From the NCBI RefSeq assembly GCF_000421405.1, contig NZ_ATWY01000009.1, positions 89,690-153,689 on the forward strand: DNA of 64,000 nt, read 5' to 3'. Below are positions 25,903 through 35,085 of the stretch, in pieces. Made by a program: the position numbers and the translations under genes. How positions within the stretch are numbered: position 1 is the stretch's first letter; every line of letters starts with the position of its first letter. The notes beneath the pieces were generated by a model that was not told the DNA's origin, ran no database searches, and saw only the letters and a program-made list of their open reading frames with translations. The stretch comes from Butyrivibrio sp. NC2007 (GTDB lineage: Bacteria > Bacillota > Clostridia > Lachnospirales > Lachnospiraceae).

Positions 25903-26538
25903 TTAGGACTTCTTGCCGGTCTTGCAGATGTCCTTGAGACAACACTCTGCACAGTTCGGGCGTCTGGCGATGCACACTGCTCTGCCGTGATCAACGAAGC
26001 GATGGCAAAGACCGTTGCCTTCTTCAGGCGGAATGATCTTCCACAGCTCTTTTTCCACCTTGGCAGGTTCCTTGATATTGTCAACAAGCCCAATGAGGTT
26101 GCAGAGTCTGATGCAGTGGGTATCAGTGACGATAGCAGGCTTGCCATATACATCGCCGAGAACCAGGTTTGCACTCTTCCTGCCAACTCCCGGGAGCTTA
26201 AGAAGCTCTTCCATGGTATCCGGAACCTTGTCGTTATAGGTTTCATGCAGCATCTTCATGCATGCGGAAATATCCCTTGCCTTGGAATTACCAAGACCAC
26301 AGGGCCTTACGATTTCTTCAATCTCTTCCACCGGTGCCTTGGCTAGTGCCTCAATGCTCGGGAACTTCTCATACAGGAGCGGGGTTATCATATCCACTCT
26401 CTTGTCCGTGCACTGCGCTGCAAGCCTTACGCTCACCAGCAGCTGCCACGCCTTGTCATATGCCAGTGTGCAATTGGAATCCGGATATTCTTTTTTTAGT
26501 CTCTCGATTACCTCGAGAGCAAGCTTCTTCTTAGTCAT
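25903..26538 (-). CDS. nth: Endonuclease III
   Basis: DNA glycosylase/AP lyase that removes oxidised pyrimidines. The 211 residues show the helix-hairpin-helix LPGVGRKSANLVL, whose Lys is the Schiff-base nucleophile, followed by the catalytic Asp in VTDTHCIRL. The C terminus has the [4Fe-4S] ligands CIARRPNCAECCLKDIC. All key residues are present. It stands alone upstream of fbp. Just beyond its start lie a double palindromic repeat and the hairpin array. Confidence 0.95.
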   Translation of the reverse strand: MTKKKLALEVIERLKKEYPDSNCTLAYDKAWQLLVSVRLAAQCTDKRVDMITPLLYEKFPSIEALAKAPVEEIEEIVRPCGLGNSKARDISACMKMLHETYNDKVPDTMEELLKLPGVGRKSANLVLGDVYGKPAIVTDTHCIRLCNLIGLVDNIKEPAKVEKELWKIIPPEEGNGLCHRFVDHGRAVCIARRPNCAECCLKDICKTGKKS

Positions 26539-26555
26539 AGCTTAATGATAATGAA

Positions 26556-26620
26556 CCCCGGGGACGGAGTCAATGGCTCATTTTTTGAGCCCTAGGGACG
26601 GAGTCAGTGGCTCATTTTTT
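26556..26620. repeat. Double REP-like palindromic element, copy 3
   Basis: Same two-unit layout and nearly the same sequence as 10-75 and 5062-5126 (GGGGACGGAGTCA, TTTTTTGAGCCC, GGGACGGAGTCA). It lies 18 bp upstream of nth. Confidence 0.8.
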
Positions 26621-26622
26621 GA

Positions 26623-27130
26623 TTTTCTACCCATATGGTCAGAAGTGGCCTATGGGCGTAGAAAGCCAAGGAGAGGAAATTTGCATAAGGGGTTATTTTC
26701 TACCTATACAGATAAAAGTAGCCTGTGGGCGTAGAATGCCCTGAGTTTTTTTCTACCTATATTTGAAAAAGTTCTCCGTTGGCGTAGAAAAAAGAGGTAT
26801 TCAAATTATAACAGGAAATCCCTTCTACTTATATTGTGAAAAGTGTCTTATGGGCGTAGAAAATCTTTGATTCTGAGATTTTATATATATATGAGTCTAA
26901 CCGGGGCTAAGTTATGGAAAATAAAGAGGATTGAAAAGCTTGATTATTGATTTTTCTATATATAGTTAAAAAAGTTGTCTTGGGGTATGGAAAGTTGTTG
27001 GCAAGCCAGAATGGGTTTCTATATATATGAGCAAAAGTAAGCATAGGGCATGGAAATAAGGCTATCCAAAGTTTTTGTGCAAATTTATTTTCTATGTATA
27101 TCAAGCAAACTCATTGCAGGGTATAGAAAA
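26623..27130. repeat. Array of eight degenerate imperfect-palindrome units
   Basis: Eight units of about 42 nt start near 26623, 26696, 26747, 26821, 26879, 26952, 27015 and 27086. Each begins TTTCTAC(C)TATA-like and ends GGGCGTAGAAA-like, so the ends pair. A semi-conserved centre (AAAAGTnnnC) lies between. Units 1-4 use CTAC/GTAG ends. Units 6-8 use CTAT/ATAG or CTAT/ATGG, so the arms change together. Spacing alternates between about 73 and about 53-63 nt. Degenerate repeats and no cas genes argue against CRISPR. No gene is seen in 26539-27261. Confidence 0.7.
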
Positions 27131-27215
27131 TATGGCAGACAAAAGTTTTTGAACAAAATCTTTGAATTGATAGTCATGCGTCAACTCACTTTTTAGCTTT
27201 GAGCATGACTTTCAT

Positions 27216-27255
27216 AAAAAAGGGAGTCATAGAGAACCGTCCCCGTTGACTCCCT
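27216..27255 (-). terminator. Repeat-derived terminator of the 82-residue gene
   Basis: GAGTCA-type element whose GGGAGTCA/TGACTCCC arms form a hairpin followed on the minus strand by TTTTTTATG, 6 bp after the stop codon. It contains the repeat core AGAGAACCGTCCCC. Confidence 0.65.
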
Positions 27256-27261
27256 AACAGC

Positions 27262-27510
27262 TTACCACTTCTTGGCCGGGCATCTTGCGCCGTCAGCCAG
27301 TGCCCTTATCTCAACATAGCACCCACACTTAAGGCAGGTAGCATCAAGAAGGTTGTCACAGCTCTTGCACTGTGACAACCTCTTTTCATATTTCTCATCA
27401 GAAGCCTTCTCATCATCTGACATCAGGCTTCTTGTCTTCTCTAGCTGTGATTTGATGTCCTCATTGCCCGCCATGTCGCGCAACAGGCATCTCTTGCAGC
27501 TGTTATCCAT
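27262..27510 (-). CDS. Small zinc-ribbon-like cysteine-rich protein
   Basis: The 82-residue product resembles the DUF6171-type proteins: CKRCLLRD at the N terminus, a charged helical middle (about 15-45), then CKSCDNLLDATCLKCGCYVEIRA and a final RCPAKKW. The CxxC pairs suggest one zinc-binding ribbon. AAAGGAA precedes the ATG. The function is unknown. A perfect 12-bp inverted repeat lies inside the coding sequence at 27350-27381 over the CKSC codons. Family name given with moderate confidence. Confidence 0.75.
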   Translation of the reverse strand: MDNSCKRCLLRDMAGNEDIKSQLEKTRSLMSDDEKASDEKYEKRLSQCKSCDNLLDATCLKCGCYVEIRALADGARCPAKKW

Positions 27511-27555
27511 ATATTACATGTTCCTTTCTATTCGCAGAATCGGTGAACCGGCGAG

Positions 27556-27665
27556 GAGTCAAAGAGAACCGTCCCCTTTGACTCCCCCATTGACTCATAA
27601 TGAGTCAAAGTGAAACGTCCCCGGTGTCTCAAAATGAGTCAAAGTGAAACGTCCCCGGTGACTCA
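27556..27665. repeat. Cluster of three GAGTCA-type palindromic elements overlapping the clpB stop
   Basis: One GAGTCAAAGAGAACCGTCCCC unit is followed by two nearly identical GAGTCAAAGTGAAACGTCCCC units. The final GACTCA supplies the TGA stop codon of clpB (27663-27665). Confidence 0.8.
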
Positions 27666-30257
27666 TCCCTTCACTGCGCTTGCGACAAGTTCTCCACCTT
27701 GTACGTCAAACTCAATTATATCATGAGGAGCTACCCTGTCTTCAAGGATCAGCTTTGCTGAAAGCGTCTCAACATATTTCTGCACGAATCTCTTAAGAGG
27801 TCTTGCGCCGTAGATCGGGTCGTAAGCGTTGTCGATGACAAACTGCCTTGCAGCAGGAGTCAGGCGAACGCTGATTTCTCTGTCGGCAAGTCTCTTGTTA
27901 AGGTCATCAACGATGAGGCCTACTATGTTTCCGATGTTGTCCTTGGTCAGAGGCTTGAACATGATTATCTCATCAAGTCTGTTGAGGAACTCAGGCCTGA
28001 AGTGTCCGCGCAGATCATCCATAGTCATATTCTCAGCATCCTCGCTGATGGTTCCGTCATCCCTGATTCCATCAAGCAGGTACTGGGCGCCAATGTTTGA
28101 AGTCATGATAAGGATAGTGTTCTTGAAGTCCACAGTCCTGCCCTGAGAATCCGTAACACGTCCGTCATCCAGGATCTGAAGAAGCACGTTAAAGACATCC
28201 GGGTGAGCCTTCTCGATCTCATCGAAAAGAACTACCGCATAAGGCTTACGTCTTACAGCTTCTGTCAGCTGGCCACCTTCCTCATATCCAACATATCCGG
28301 GAGGTGCTCCGATAAGTCTGGACACGGAAAACTTCTCCATGTACTCACTCATATCAATTCTGACCATGTTGTTCTCATCATCAAAGAGCGCCTGTGCCAG
28401 CGACTTGGCAAGCTCTGTCTTACCAACACCTGTAGGTCCGAGGAACAGGAATGAACCGATTGGCTTACTAGGATCCTTGATGCCTGCCTTGGATCTCATG
28501 ATTGCCTCAGAAACCTTGGTTACAGCATCGTCCTGACCGATGACACGATGATGAAGTTCATCTGCCAGATGCAGAGTCTTGTTCCTCTCACTCTCAGTCA
28601 ATTTATTTACAGGAATTCCGGTCCATCTGCTGATGATACCTGCAATCTCCTCATCGGAAACTCTCTCATGCACAAGCGAAGTCTCATTCTCGCCGGCCTT
28701 AGCCGCCTCCTCAGCCTCCTCCAGCTGCTTCTTAAGAGCAGGGAGCTTTGCATACTGAAGCTCTCCGGCCTTCTCGTAATCACCGTCTCTCTGGGCAATC
28801 GCAATCTCAGAATTTATGGTATCTATCTGCTCACGCATTGCAGCAAGCTTATCAACCGCCTGCTTCTCATTGTCCCACTGAGCCTTCCTGGTATCGAACT
28901 CCTCACGCAGCTCCGAAAGCTCTTTCTGCAAATTCTTAAGACGCTCAATGCTTAAGGAGTCATCCTCTTTCTTAAGAGCCGCCTCCTCGATCTGCATCTG
29001 CATGATCTTACGATTCATCTCATCGAGCTCCGCCGGCATTGAATCCATCTCGGTCTTGATCAGCGCGCAAGCCTCATCCACCAGGTCTATAGCCTTATCC
29101 GGAAGGAACCTGTCCGAAATATATCTATTCGAAAGAACCGCAGCACTCACCAGCGCAGAGTCCATGATCTTTACTCCGTGAAAGACCTCGTACCTCTCCT
29201 TAAGGCCCCTCAAGATACTTATGGTATCCTCAACGGTAGGCTCGTCCACCATAACCGGCTGGAAACGTCTCTCAAGGGCAGCATCCTTCTCGATGTACTG
29301 CCTGTATTCGTTCAGCGTCGTTGCGCCGATACAGTGAAGCTCGCCCCTTGCCAGCATAGGCTTAAGCATGTTGCCCGCATCCATTGCGCCGTCGGTCTTA
29401 CCTGCGCCAACGATCAAATGCAGCTCATCTATGAAAAGAATGATCTCACCATCCGACTGTTTTACATCCTCAAGGACGGCCTTGAGCCTCTCCTCAAACT
29501 CGCCCCTGTACTTGGCTCCGGCCACCAGAGCGCCCATATCAAGGGAAAAGATCTTTTTGTCCTTGAGCGCTGTCGGAACATCGCCACTGGCTATTCTCTG
29601 AGCAAGTGCTTCTACAACCGCAGTCTTACCAACACCTGGCTCACCGATGAGTACAGGATTGTTCTTAGTCTTCCTCGACAAAATCCTGATGACATTACGG
29701 ATCTCAGTATCTCTGCCAATTACAGGATCGAGCTTCTGACGTCTGGCCTTCTCAACCAGTTCTGTTCCGTACTTATTCAGAGTATCGTAAGTCGCCTCCG
29801 GATTATCCGTTGTCACATTTCTGTTGCCACGAACCTCAGACAGCACCTGAAGGAATCTGTTCCTGTCAATTCCGAACTGCGCCAAAAGCTCTTTTACCGC
29901 CTTGTTAGGCTTCTTGATCACAGCCATGAACAAATGCTCAACGGAAACATAGGAATCTCCAAGTGCTTTGGCCTCATCCTCAGCGGACAGCAGCGCCTTA
30001 TTAAGGTCAGCGCCGATATACGGCTGGCCTCCGGATACCTTGGTTCTCTTGCCGATAGCCTCTTCTATCCTCATGATAAAAGACCTTGTGTCGACCCCCA
30101 TACGCTCTACAAGCTTGGCAATTAAGCTATCCTCAATTGTCATGAGAGAATATAGAAGGTGTTCCTGTTCAATTTCCTGATTGCCGTACTCAACCGCAAC
30201 CTTCTCACAGTTCTGCACGGCTTCAATTGATTTCTGGGTAAACTTCTGTATATTCAT
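27663..30257 (-). CDS. clpB: ClpB disaggregase chaperone
   Basis: Hexameric AAA+ chaperone that resolves protein aggregates with DnaK. The start is set at ATG 30257 ([14 protein letters not shown]), 5 bp after AGAGGAG, giving 864 residues. Present in order are the Clp N-domain (about 1-150), first AAA module with [10 protein letters not shown], the long coiled-coil M-domain (about 410-525) that separates ClpB from ClpC/ClpA, and second AAA module with [13 protein letters not shown] and [15 protein letters not shown]. Expression is heat-shock controlled by a CIRCE operator over its promoter. Its stop codon is formed by the edge of a palindromic repeat. Confidence 0.97.
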   Translation of the reverse strand: MNIQKFTQKSIEAVQNCEKVAVEYGNQEIEQEHLLYSLMTIEDSLIAKLVERMGVDTRSFIMRIEEAIGKRTKVSGGQPYIGADLNKALLSAEDEAKALGDSYVSVEHLFMAVIKKPNKAVKELLAQFGIDRNRFLQVLSEVRGNRNVTTDNPEATYDTLNKYGTELVEKARRQKLDPVIGRDTEIRNVIRILSRKTKNNPVLIGEPGVGKTAVVEALAQRIASGDVPTALKDKKIFSLDMGALVAGAKYRGEFEERLKAVLEDVKQSDGEIILFIDELHLIVGAGKTDGAMDAGNMLKPMLARGELHCIGATTLNEYRQYIEKDAALERRFQPVMVDEPTVEDTISILRGLKERYEVFHGVKIMDSALVSAAVLSNRYISDRFLPDKAIDLVDEACALIKTEMDSMPAELDEMNRKIMQMQIEEAALKKEDDSLSIERLKNLQKELSELREEFDTRKAQWDNEKQAVDKLAAMREQIDTINSEIAIAQRDGDYEKAGELQYAKLPALKKQLEEAEEAAKAGENETSLVHERVSDEEIAGIISRWTGIPVNKLTESERNKTLHLADELHHRVIGQDDAVTKVSEAIMRSKAGIKDPSKPIGSFLFLGPTGVGKTELAKSLAQALFDDENNMVRIDMSEYMEKFSVSRLIGAPPGYVGYEEGGQLTEAVRRKPYAVVLFDEIEKAHPDVFNVLLQILDDGRVTDSQGRTVDFKNTILIMTSNIGAQYLLDGIRDDGTISEDAENMTMDDLRGHFRPEFLNRLDEIIMFKPLTKDNIGNIVGLIVDDLNKRLADREISVRLTPAARQFVIDNAYDPIYGARPLKRFVQKYVETLSAKLILEDRVAPHDIIEFDVQGGELVASAVKG

Positions 30258-30316
30258 AAACACTCCTCTCCGCAGGCAAAATGGATTTCCTGCTCTGTGT
30301 TTGTTGTTCTATTCTT

Positions 30317-30356
30317 TGTATAACACAAATTAGCACTCTCGTCAAGAGAGTGCTAA
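30317..30356 (-). promoter_or_regulatory. SigmaA promoter overlapped by a CIRCE operator (HrcA site)
   Basis: TTAGCACTC-N9-GAGTGCTAA at 30330-30356 is a perfect CIRCE element. On the minus strand a TTGACG -35 box (30340-30345) lies within it, 17 bp from a TATACA -10 box (30317-30322). HrcA binding would block RNA polymerase. Confidence 0.95.
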
Positions 30357-30439
30357 TTATAATTTCTTCTTATCGTTAAAAATGTATGCCCTAGGGTAGC
30401 ATTTTCTATTACTGAAGGCATAAAATCACATTTTCAACA

Positions 30440-31720
30440 TCAATCCTTCCCTTTAACCATCGGCACAACTGATCCGCCGTAGGGAATCACATAAACCTTC
30501 TTATCCGTGAAATCAACGCCGGACACAAACTCCGCAGCATCAGTAAACGCCTCCATACCCATAGGCCCTGTCGTATCGCCGTCAATAGTGGTGAGAATCC
30601 TGCACTCTCCCTTCCTCAGGTTCTCGACAGTCAGGTAAAAGATAAATCCGCCGATGGTGAAGTCTGCGCGAAGAGCCTCATCGAGTCTGCCTTCCTTAAG
30701 AGGCGCAAGCCACGCTGTGTAGTCGGGAGCTCCGCATCCTTCAGGGCACTTACAGAGCCAGAGCATCTGTCCGCCTTCCTTCATGGCTCTCATGCCGTTG
30801 AGCATGCCCTTGCAGCCCTGATACAGGTTCATGTCCTTGGGCGCTCCGCCGCTGCTGACGATGACAATGTCAGCTTCCTCGTCGATCCACTTCTCGTAAC
30901 ACTTCTTTTGGAAAAGACAGCTCTCCTTCCACGCTTCGTATAGGTCTCCGCCAAAGAGTCCGCTGTACCTGCCACTTGTAGCAACCACGATATTGATGCC
31001 GTAAGTCACTTCCACCAGAGCCGCAGCCTCGTTCATGTCCTCGTTGATAGGATTATTATCCAAAAGAGCGCATCCAACCCTGGGGTCTGAATGAGCAAGC
31101 TTGGGATCCAGCGCCCTCTGATGGTTCTGACGTATAGTCTGCCTTGAAGCAACTCCCGGCAGGATGTTCTTTCTTCCGCCGCCAAAGCCTGCCATCATGT
31201 GATGAACAGTTCCTCCGACCACGATGACTTTTCTGCCAACAACCAAAGGATTGACGCGCACATCTGTGCCTCTTGAAGTCTGTCCGACAAGTACACATTC
31301 ACCATCGCAGTCATGATCCACAACCGTAACATTCTGATACATGTAGGAGCCTGCGATTATCTCTTTTTCCTGTTCAGAAGATTTCCTGTGAGTACCAAGT
31401 GCGATTAACACGCAGATGTTTTCAAAAGGAACAGCACAAGTATCATGAAGATAATGCCCCAGGAGAGTCACTATATCTCCCTGGTGCATCCAGCTCCTGG
31501 TGATATCTGATACCACTATCGTAATCTCATCACCTGCCGAAATCTTCTCGCGAAGCGGTGCAGAAGCAATTGCCCCCTCCTCGACGCATAGCCTGAAAGC
31601 CTCTGAAACATCCTCTATCTCAGGCATCGGATCCGGGTTTAAAAACTCAATGGACTTCGCGCCCTTGATCTCAATATCCACCACTTCAGTTCCGTATTTC
31701 AAACTAACAGATTTATCCAT
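30440..31720 (-). CDS. LarA-family nickel-pincer 2-hydroxyacid racemase/epimerase
   Basis: Lactate-racemase superfamily protein of 426 residues using the nickel-pincer nucleotide cofactor. Positions match L. plantarum LarA: Arg75 in SDITRSW, His111 in GTHRKS (His108 there), Lys184 in GGGRKNILPG, which bonds the cofactor, and His200 in RQNHQRAL. It lies 13 bp after ecfT and is the last gene of an ECF transporter operon under a tryptophan-type T-box. LarA homologues act on many 2-hydroxyacids, so lactate is not assured. The operon hints at an aromatic acid such as indolelactate, which is inference. Cofactor genes larB, larC and larE are absent from the window. Confidence 0.85.
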   Translation of the reverse strand: MDKSVSLKYGTEVVDIEIKGAKSIEFLNPDPMPEIEDVSEAFRLCVEEGAIASAPLREKISAGDEITIVVSDITRSWMHQGDIVTLLGHYLHDTCAVPFENICVLIALGTHRKSSEQEKEIIAGSYMYQNVTVVDHDCDGECVLVGQTSRGTDVRVNPLVVGRKVIVVGGTVHHMMAGFGGGRKNILPGVASRQTIRQNHQRALDPKLAHSDPRVGCALLDNNPINEDMNEAAALVEVTYGINIVVATSGRYSGLFGGDLYEAWKESCLFQKKCYEKWIDEEADIVIVSSGGAPKDMNLYQGCKGMLNGMRAMKEGGQMLWLCKCPEGCGAPDYTAWLAPLKEGRLDEALRADFTIGGFIFYLTVENLRKGECRILTTIDGDTTGPMGMEAFTDAAEFVSGVDFTDKKVYVIPYGGSVVPMVKGKD

Positions 31721-31733
31721 AACTTTCTCTCAC

Positions 31734-32504
31734 TCACAAAACAGTTTTAAAAACAACAACAGCCACTATAAGCGCAACCAGCACCAGAACAGTGACCACA
31801 TCCCTTACAGCAAAAGGATACTCCTTGTAACCGCTCTTATAGCCCCTAAGTTCAAACCCTCTCATCTCCGCAGACATAGCAGATACATCTACCTTCTTAA
31901 GACTTGATACCAAAAGAGGCACGCACAGCGGCGCAATAAGCCCCAGCTTCCTGAAGATGTTTTTTGTATCAAAATCCACGCCTCTGGCCTTCTGCGCATC
32001 CTGAATGTCGTGGAACTCAGTTGCAAATATCGGCACAAACCTGAACGCAGTGGTAACAATAAACGCATATCTGTAGGGCAGATGAAGCCTTTTTACCAGC
32101 GCATTGCAAAGATCATTCATACGGGTGATCGCGAACAACAGCATCAGAGGAAGCATCGCTGCGATAACTCTAAGTGACAAGAGCAGTGCACTCTTAAGGC
32201 CGCCGGTCGTAAACAGCACCACGCCTCCGATAACCAGAAGGGGACTTCCGTCTCTTACGAAAAAGAGCTGTATCACGAACATAATAAGTCCCAGGATCAT
32301 CAGGTTTCTCGTAAGGAAAAGAGCTCTCTTAAAAAGCCCGGCTGTTGCAGAAATCAAGATCATCGCCACGATAAACAAAACTTCCGCAAAAACATTCTCA
32401 CACAGTATTGCTGCGATTCCATACATAAAAGCCGCAGCCAGTTTGGTCACAGGATTTAACTTATGAAGAAAGCTATCTCCCGGCACATAGTTCAAAAGAT
32501 TCAT
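31734..32504 (-). CDS. ecfT: ECF transporter membrane component EcfT
   Basis: Energy-coupling membrane protein of 256 residues with about 5 helices. It links the S-component to the two ATPases through cytoplasmic helices with Ala-Arg-Gly-type motifs, here QKARGVDFDTK and SAEMRGFELRG. GGGAGG precedes the ATG, and the gene overlaps ecfA2 by 4 bp. Fourth in the trpP-ecfA1-ecfA2-ecfT-larA operon. Confidence 0.93.
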   Translation of the reverse strand: MNLLNYVPGDSFLHKLNPVTKLAAAFMYGIAAILCENVFAEVLFIVAMILISATAGLFKRALFLTRNLMILGLIMFVIQLFFVRDGSPLLVIGGVVLFTTGGLKSALLLSLRVIAAMLPLMLLFAITRMNDLCNALVKRLHLPYRYAFIVTTAFRFVPIFATEFHDIQDAQKARGVDFDTKNIFRKLGLIAPLCVPLLVSSLKKVDVSAMSAEMRGFELRGYKSGYKEYPFAVRDVVTVLVLVALIVAVVVFKTVL

Positions 32505-33319
32505 AACGCGCCTCCCTTCTGAGCTTTCCCTCGAAGGGCGTCAAGCATCTCTTCAATAGTAAACACATCCTTAAACTCATCCCCAAAGCGAAGCGCCAGC
32601 TCAGGTATCTGCGCTGGGAGCACTCTGGCCTTTTTAAGGACGTCGACATTTTTCATCATCTCTTTTGTAGGACCCTGTCCCAGGATCTCGCCATGGTTGA
32701 GTACGATGACACTCTTTGCATAGGACTGGACCAGCTCCATATCATGACTGACCATTAGGACCGTTACGCCCTTTTCCACATTGAGCCTTGTGACATAATC
32801 CATGATGCGGATACACTCAAGGTAATCAAGTCCTGTCGTGGGCTCATCGAGAATAAGCAGCTCGGGCTCGCAGGCAATCACTCCGGCAAGTGCAATCCTC
32901 TGTCTCTCTCCGCGGCTTCTTGAAAAGGGGAACCACTCAGGGTCAAGTTTAAAGGTCTCAAGGACCTGCTCTGTGCGATCTTTGATCCTATCCTCAGACC
33001 ACCCTTGCGCCTTCATGGAAAAAGCTATCTCATCCCTTACAGTGTTTTCGCAGATCTGTCTGTCGGGATTCTGGAAAAGAAATCCACAGTCCCTTGCAAG
33101 TGTACTCGAAGGGGTCTGTAAAGTGTCTTTTCCATTAAGGTAAACATGACCTTTGGTTGGATGCAAAAGGCCGTTGGTAAGGCGGCTTATGGTGCTCTTA
33201 CCTGCACCGTTGGCACCGATCAGCGCCACAAAACCTCCCTTTTCGATGCGGAAGTTTAAGTCTTTTAAAATAGGTCTTTTCTCGGAGTATCCGAAACTAA
33301 CATCTTCAAAACGTATCAT
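32501..33319 (-). CDS. ecfA2: ECF transporter ATPase EcfA2
   Basis: ATP-binding subunit of 272 residues. Walker A GANGAGKST, signature SRGERQRIALAG, and Walker B LLILDEPTTGLD are complete. The signature starts SRGER rather than the usual LSGGQ, which is seen in some EcfA2 partners. It overlaps both neighbours by 4 bp, showing translational coupling. Confidence 0.92.
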   Translation of the reverse strand: MIRFEDVSFGYSEKRPILKDLNFRIEKGGFVALIGANGAGKSTISRLTNGLLHPTKGHVYLNGKDTLQTPSSTLARDCGFLFQNPDRQICENTVRDEIAFSMKAQGWSEDRIKDRTEQVLETFKLDPEWFPFSRSRGERQRIALAGVIACEPELLILDEPTTGLDYLECIRIMDYVTRLNVEKGVTVLMVSHDMELVQSYAKSVIVLNHGEILGQGPTKEMMKNVDVLKKARVLPAQIPELALRFGDEFKDVFTIEEMLDALRGKAQKGGAL

Positions 33320-34155
33320 TCAAGGATCCTCCTGACCATCTTCTCTGCATCATCCACAGTAAGCGTAACCTCACCGTCATATATCTTTTCCCTGATGAGC
33401 TCTGCTGAAAGCTCGGTTACTCTTGGCACGTTTATGCCAAGGTCCTTGAAGGTGTTGATGGATGCTGCCATATCTCTCGGGGTTCCGTAAAAGGCAACCT
33501 TGCCTTTATCAAGAACCATCATATGTTTAACATACTCGCAAAGGAGCATGATCTTTTGCTCGACAATAATTACAGTGATGCCCTTCTCTCTGTTAAGGGC
33601 AGTAAGTATCTTAAAGATCTCTCTGCTGCTCTCGGGGTCCAGCTCACCTGTGGGCTCATCCAGAACTATCACTTCAGGTTCAAGCGCAAGCATTGATGCT
33701 ATTGCCACCTTCTGCTTCTGACCTCCTGAGAGGCTTGAAATCTCACGGTCACGAAGGTCTTCTATTCCAAGCTCGTGCAAGACTCTGTCTACGCGCGCCC
33801 CAATCTCTTCGTGTGGAACGCCGAAGTTCTCAAGTCCGAAAAGTATCTCATCTTCCACAACCGAAGCCACCATCTGCGAATCGATATCCTGGAAGACCTC
33901 TCCGACCTTCCTTGCAAATTCCTCGGCCGGATGTTCAGCAGTATCAACACCGTCAATGGTCACTGCTCCGTAAAAATCTCCCTTTATCTTCTGGGGAATT
34001 ATTCCGTTTAATGCGAAGGTAAACGTAGTTTTACCGGCACCTGAAGTGCCGGTAATTCCTACGAAATCTCCGTCTGCGATCTCGATATTTATGTCATCGA
34101 GTGCTGCTGTTTTACTGTTCTTATAGACAAAACCTAAATTCTTAACTGAAATCAT
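33316..34155 (-). CDS. ecfA1: ECF transporter ATPase EcfA1
   Basis: ATP-binding subunit of 279 residues with Walker A GTSGAGKTT, canonical signature LSGGQKQKVAIA and Walker B VIVLDEPTGELDP. It forms the heterodimer with EcfA2 that powers the S-component. Four-base overlaps with trpP and ecfA2. Confidence 0.92.
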   Translation of the reverse strand: MISVKNLGFVYKNSKTAALDDINIEIADGDFVGITGTSGAGKTTFTFALNGIIPQKIKGDFYGAVTIDGVDTAEHPAEEFARKVGEVFQDIDSQMVASVVEDEILFGLENFGVPHEEIGARVDRVLHELGIEDLRDREISSLSGGQKQKVAIASMLALEPEVIVLDEPTGELDPESSREIFKILTALNREKGITVIIVEQKIMLLCEYVKHMMVLDKGKVAFYGTPRDMAASINTFKDLGINVPRVTELSAELIREKIYDGEVTLTVDDAEKMVRRILE

Positions 34156-34712
34156 TCTTCTTCCTTATTTCCCATAACTTTATTAACCGGAATACTGAGT
34201 ACTGTAACAATGACCATGTTGAGAAGTGCTGTCACAATAGTTACAATAGCCATGCTTACAAACTGTGCTCCGGGCATCGGCTTAGCATAGGTAAGTGCTG
34301 CGAGTCCGACAAATGCGAATCCTGAGATAAGTGTTGCCAGGAATGTGCAGACAACGGGCTTAACATACTTGGGAAGTGCAAGCCTTATAAGCAGGCACAT
34401 AGCGATTGCTCCAAGTGTCTCAGAGCCAAGTCCAAGCCATGGCATTGATGTTCCGATCTGTGAGATTGCGCCTGATATAAGACCGATAGCTGCTGCCTCT
34501 TTGAGGTTAGGCTTGATGATGAAAATAGCCAGGCAGTATGTTGCGATCAGGAAGTTAGGGTGCATGTTACCAAGTGCAATAACTCCCGCAAACATACGAA
34601 GAACGATGCCTACTGCCATCATAACTCCAACCAGGATGAGGTTTCTTGTGTTAGCAAGTCCCTTCTTTTCCTCAACCAATACTTCTCTTTTTGCTGTGCT
34701 CTGTACGTCCAT
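34152..34712 (-). CDS. trpP: ECF substrate-binding component, probably tryptophan (TrpP-like)
   Basis: Substrate-specific S-component of 186 residues with about 5-6 helices (first at LILVGVMMAVGIVLRMFAG). Pattern features shared with B. subtilis TrpP are ALGNMHPNFLIA, GLISGAISQIGTSMPW and GFAFVGLAALTYA. AAGGAGG precedes the ATG. It is first in the operon and directly follows a T-box leader whose specifier reads UGG, which supports tryptophan as substrate. The assignment is family pattern plus regulation, not a proven specificity. Confidence 0.8.
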   Translation of the reverse strand: MDVQSTAKREVLVEEKKGLANTRNLILVGVMMAVGIVLRMFAGVIALGNMHPNFLIATYCLAIFIIKPNLKEAAAIGLISGAISQIGTSMPWLGLGSETLGAIAMCLLIRLALPKYVKPVVCTFLATLISGFAFVGLAALTYAKPMPGAQFVSMAIVTIVTALLNMVIVTVLSIPVNKVMGNKEEE

Positions 34713-34782
34713 TTTTAATCCTCCTTGCCGTCTGTGCGGCTATCAAAATGTGTTGGTACAGGGAACGCGTTTTTTTTGTAAT

Positions 34783-35065
34783 AAAAAAGCCTGTCCCTGT
34801 ATGAAGTTTCATACAAGGACAGGACTGTTATCCTGCGGTGCCACCTTGCTTATCGGATGATCCGATCTCTCATGAGAAAGCCAACACTTCCTCTACTCTG
34901 TAACGGGAGTTCCCGTCGAATACTACTAAGGCTATCGCCCTTTCGCTTCGCCCTCAAAAGTCCATTCCTTCATCCATCCACTGCATCCTCTCACCACTGG
35001 ATACTCTCTGTGAGCTTCAAAAATGAAGTACTCTTCTTTCTCATTGGTTTAGCAAATTGTAGCAC
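34783..35065 (-). promoter_or_regulatory. T-box riboswitch, tryptophan specifier
   Basis: The T-box core AAGGTGGCACCGCAG lies at 34833-34847 (minus strand), followed by a terminator hairpin CCTGTCCTTGTATG../CATACAGGGACAGG and a run of T at 34783-34789. Stem I shows the loop-E pair AGTA (35029-35032) and GAA (34965-34967), and the codon after GAA is TGG (34962-34964). AGAGAG and GGTGAGAG-type distal elements are present. Uncharged tRNA-Trp would favour readthrough into trpP-ecfA1A2T-larA. Neighbouring frames (ATG, GAC) are the alternative specifiers. Confidence 0.88.
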
Positions 35066-35085
35066 TAAAGTGATTGAGCGTCAAC

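Noticed and set aside
25785..26246. 153-codon minus-strand frame overlapping nth
   Set aside because: Different frame inside nth and its 3' flank, no ribosome site; nth keeps Lys, Asp and cluster Cys.
26623..27130. CRISPR array
   Set aside because: Units are degenerate, spacing varies from about 53 to 74 nt, ends are palindromic with covarying arms, and no cas genes are nearby.
29178..30125. 315-codon plus-strand frame
   Set aside because: Antisense shadow of clpB with no recognisable domain.
34345..34860. 171-codon plus-strand frame across trpP and its leader
   Set aside because: Antisense to trpP and the T-box. The leader structure and trpP explain the region.
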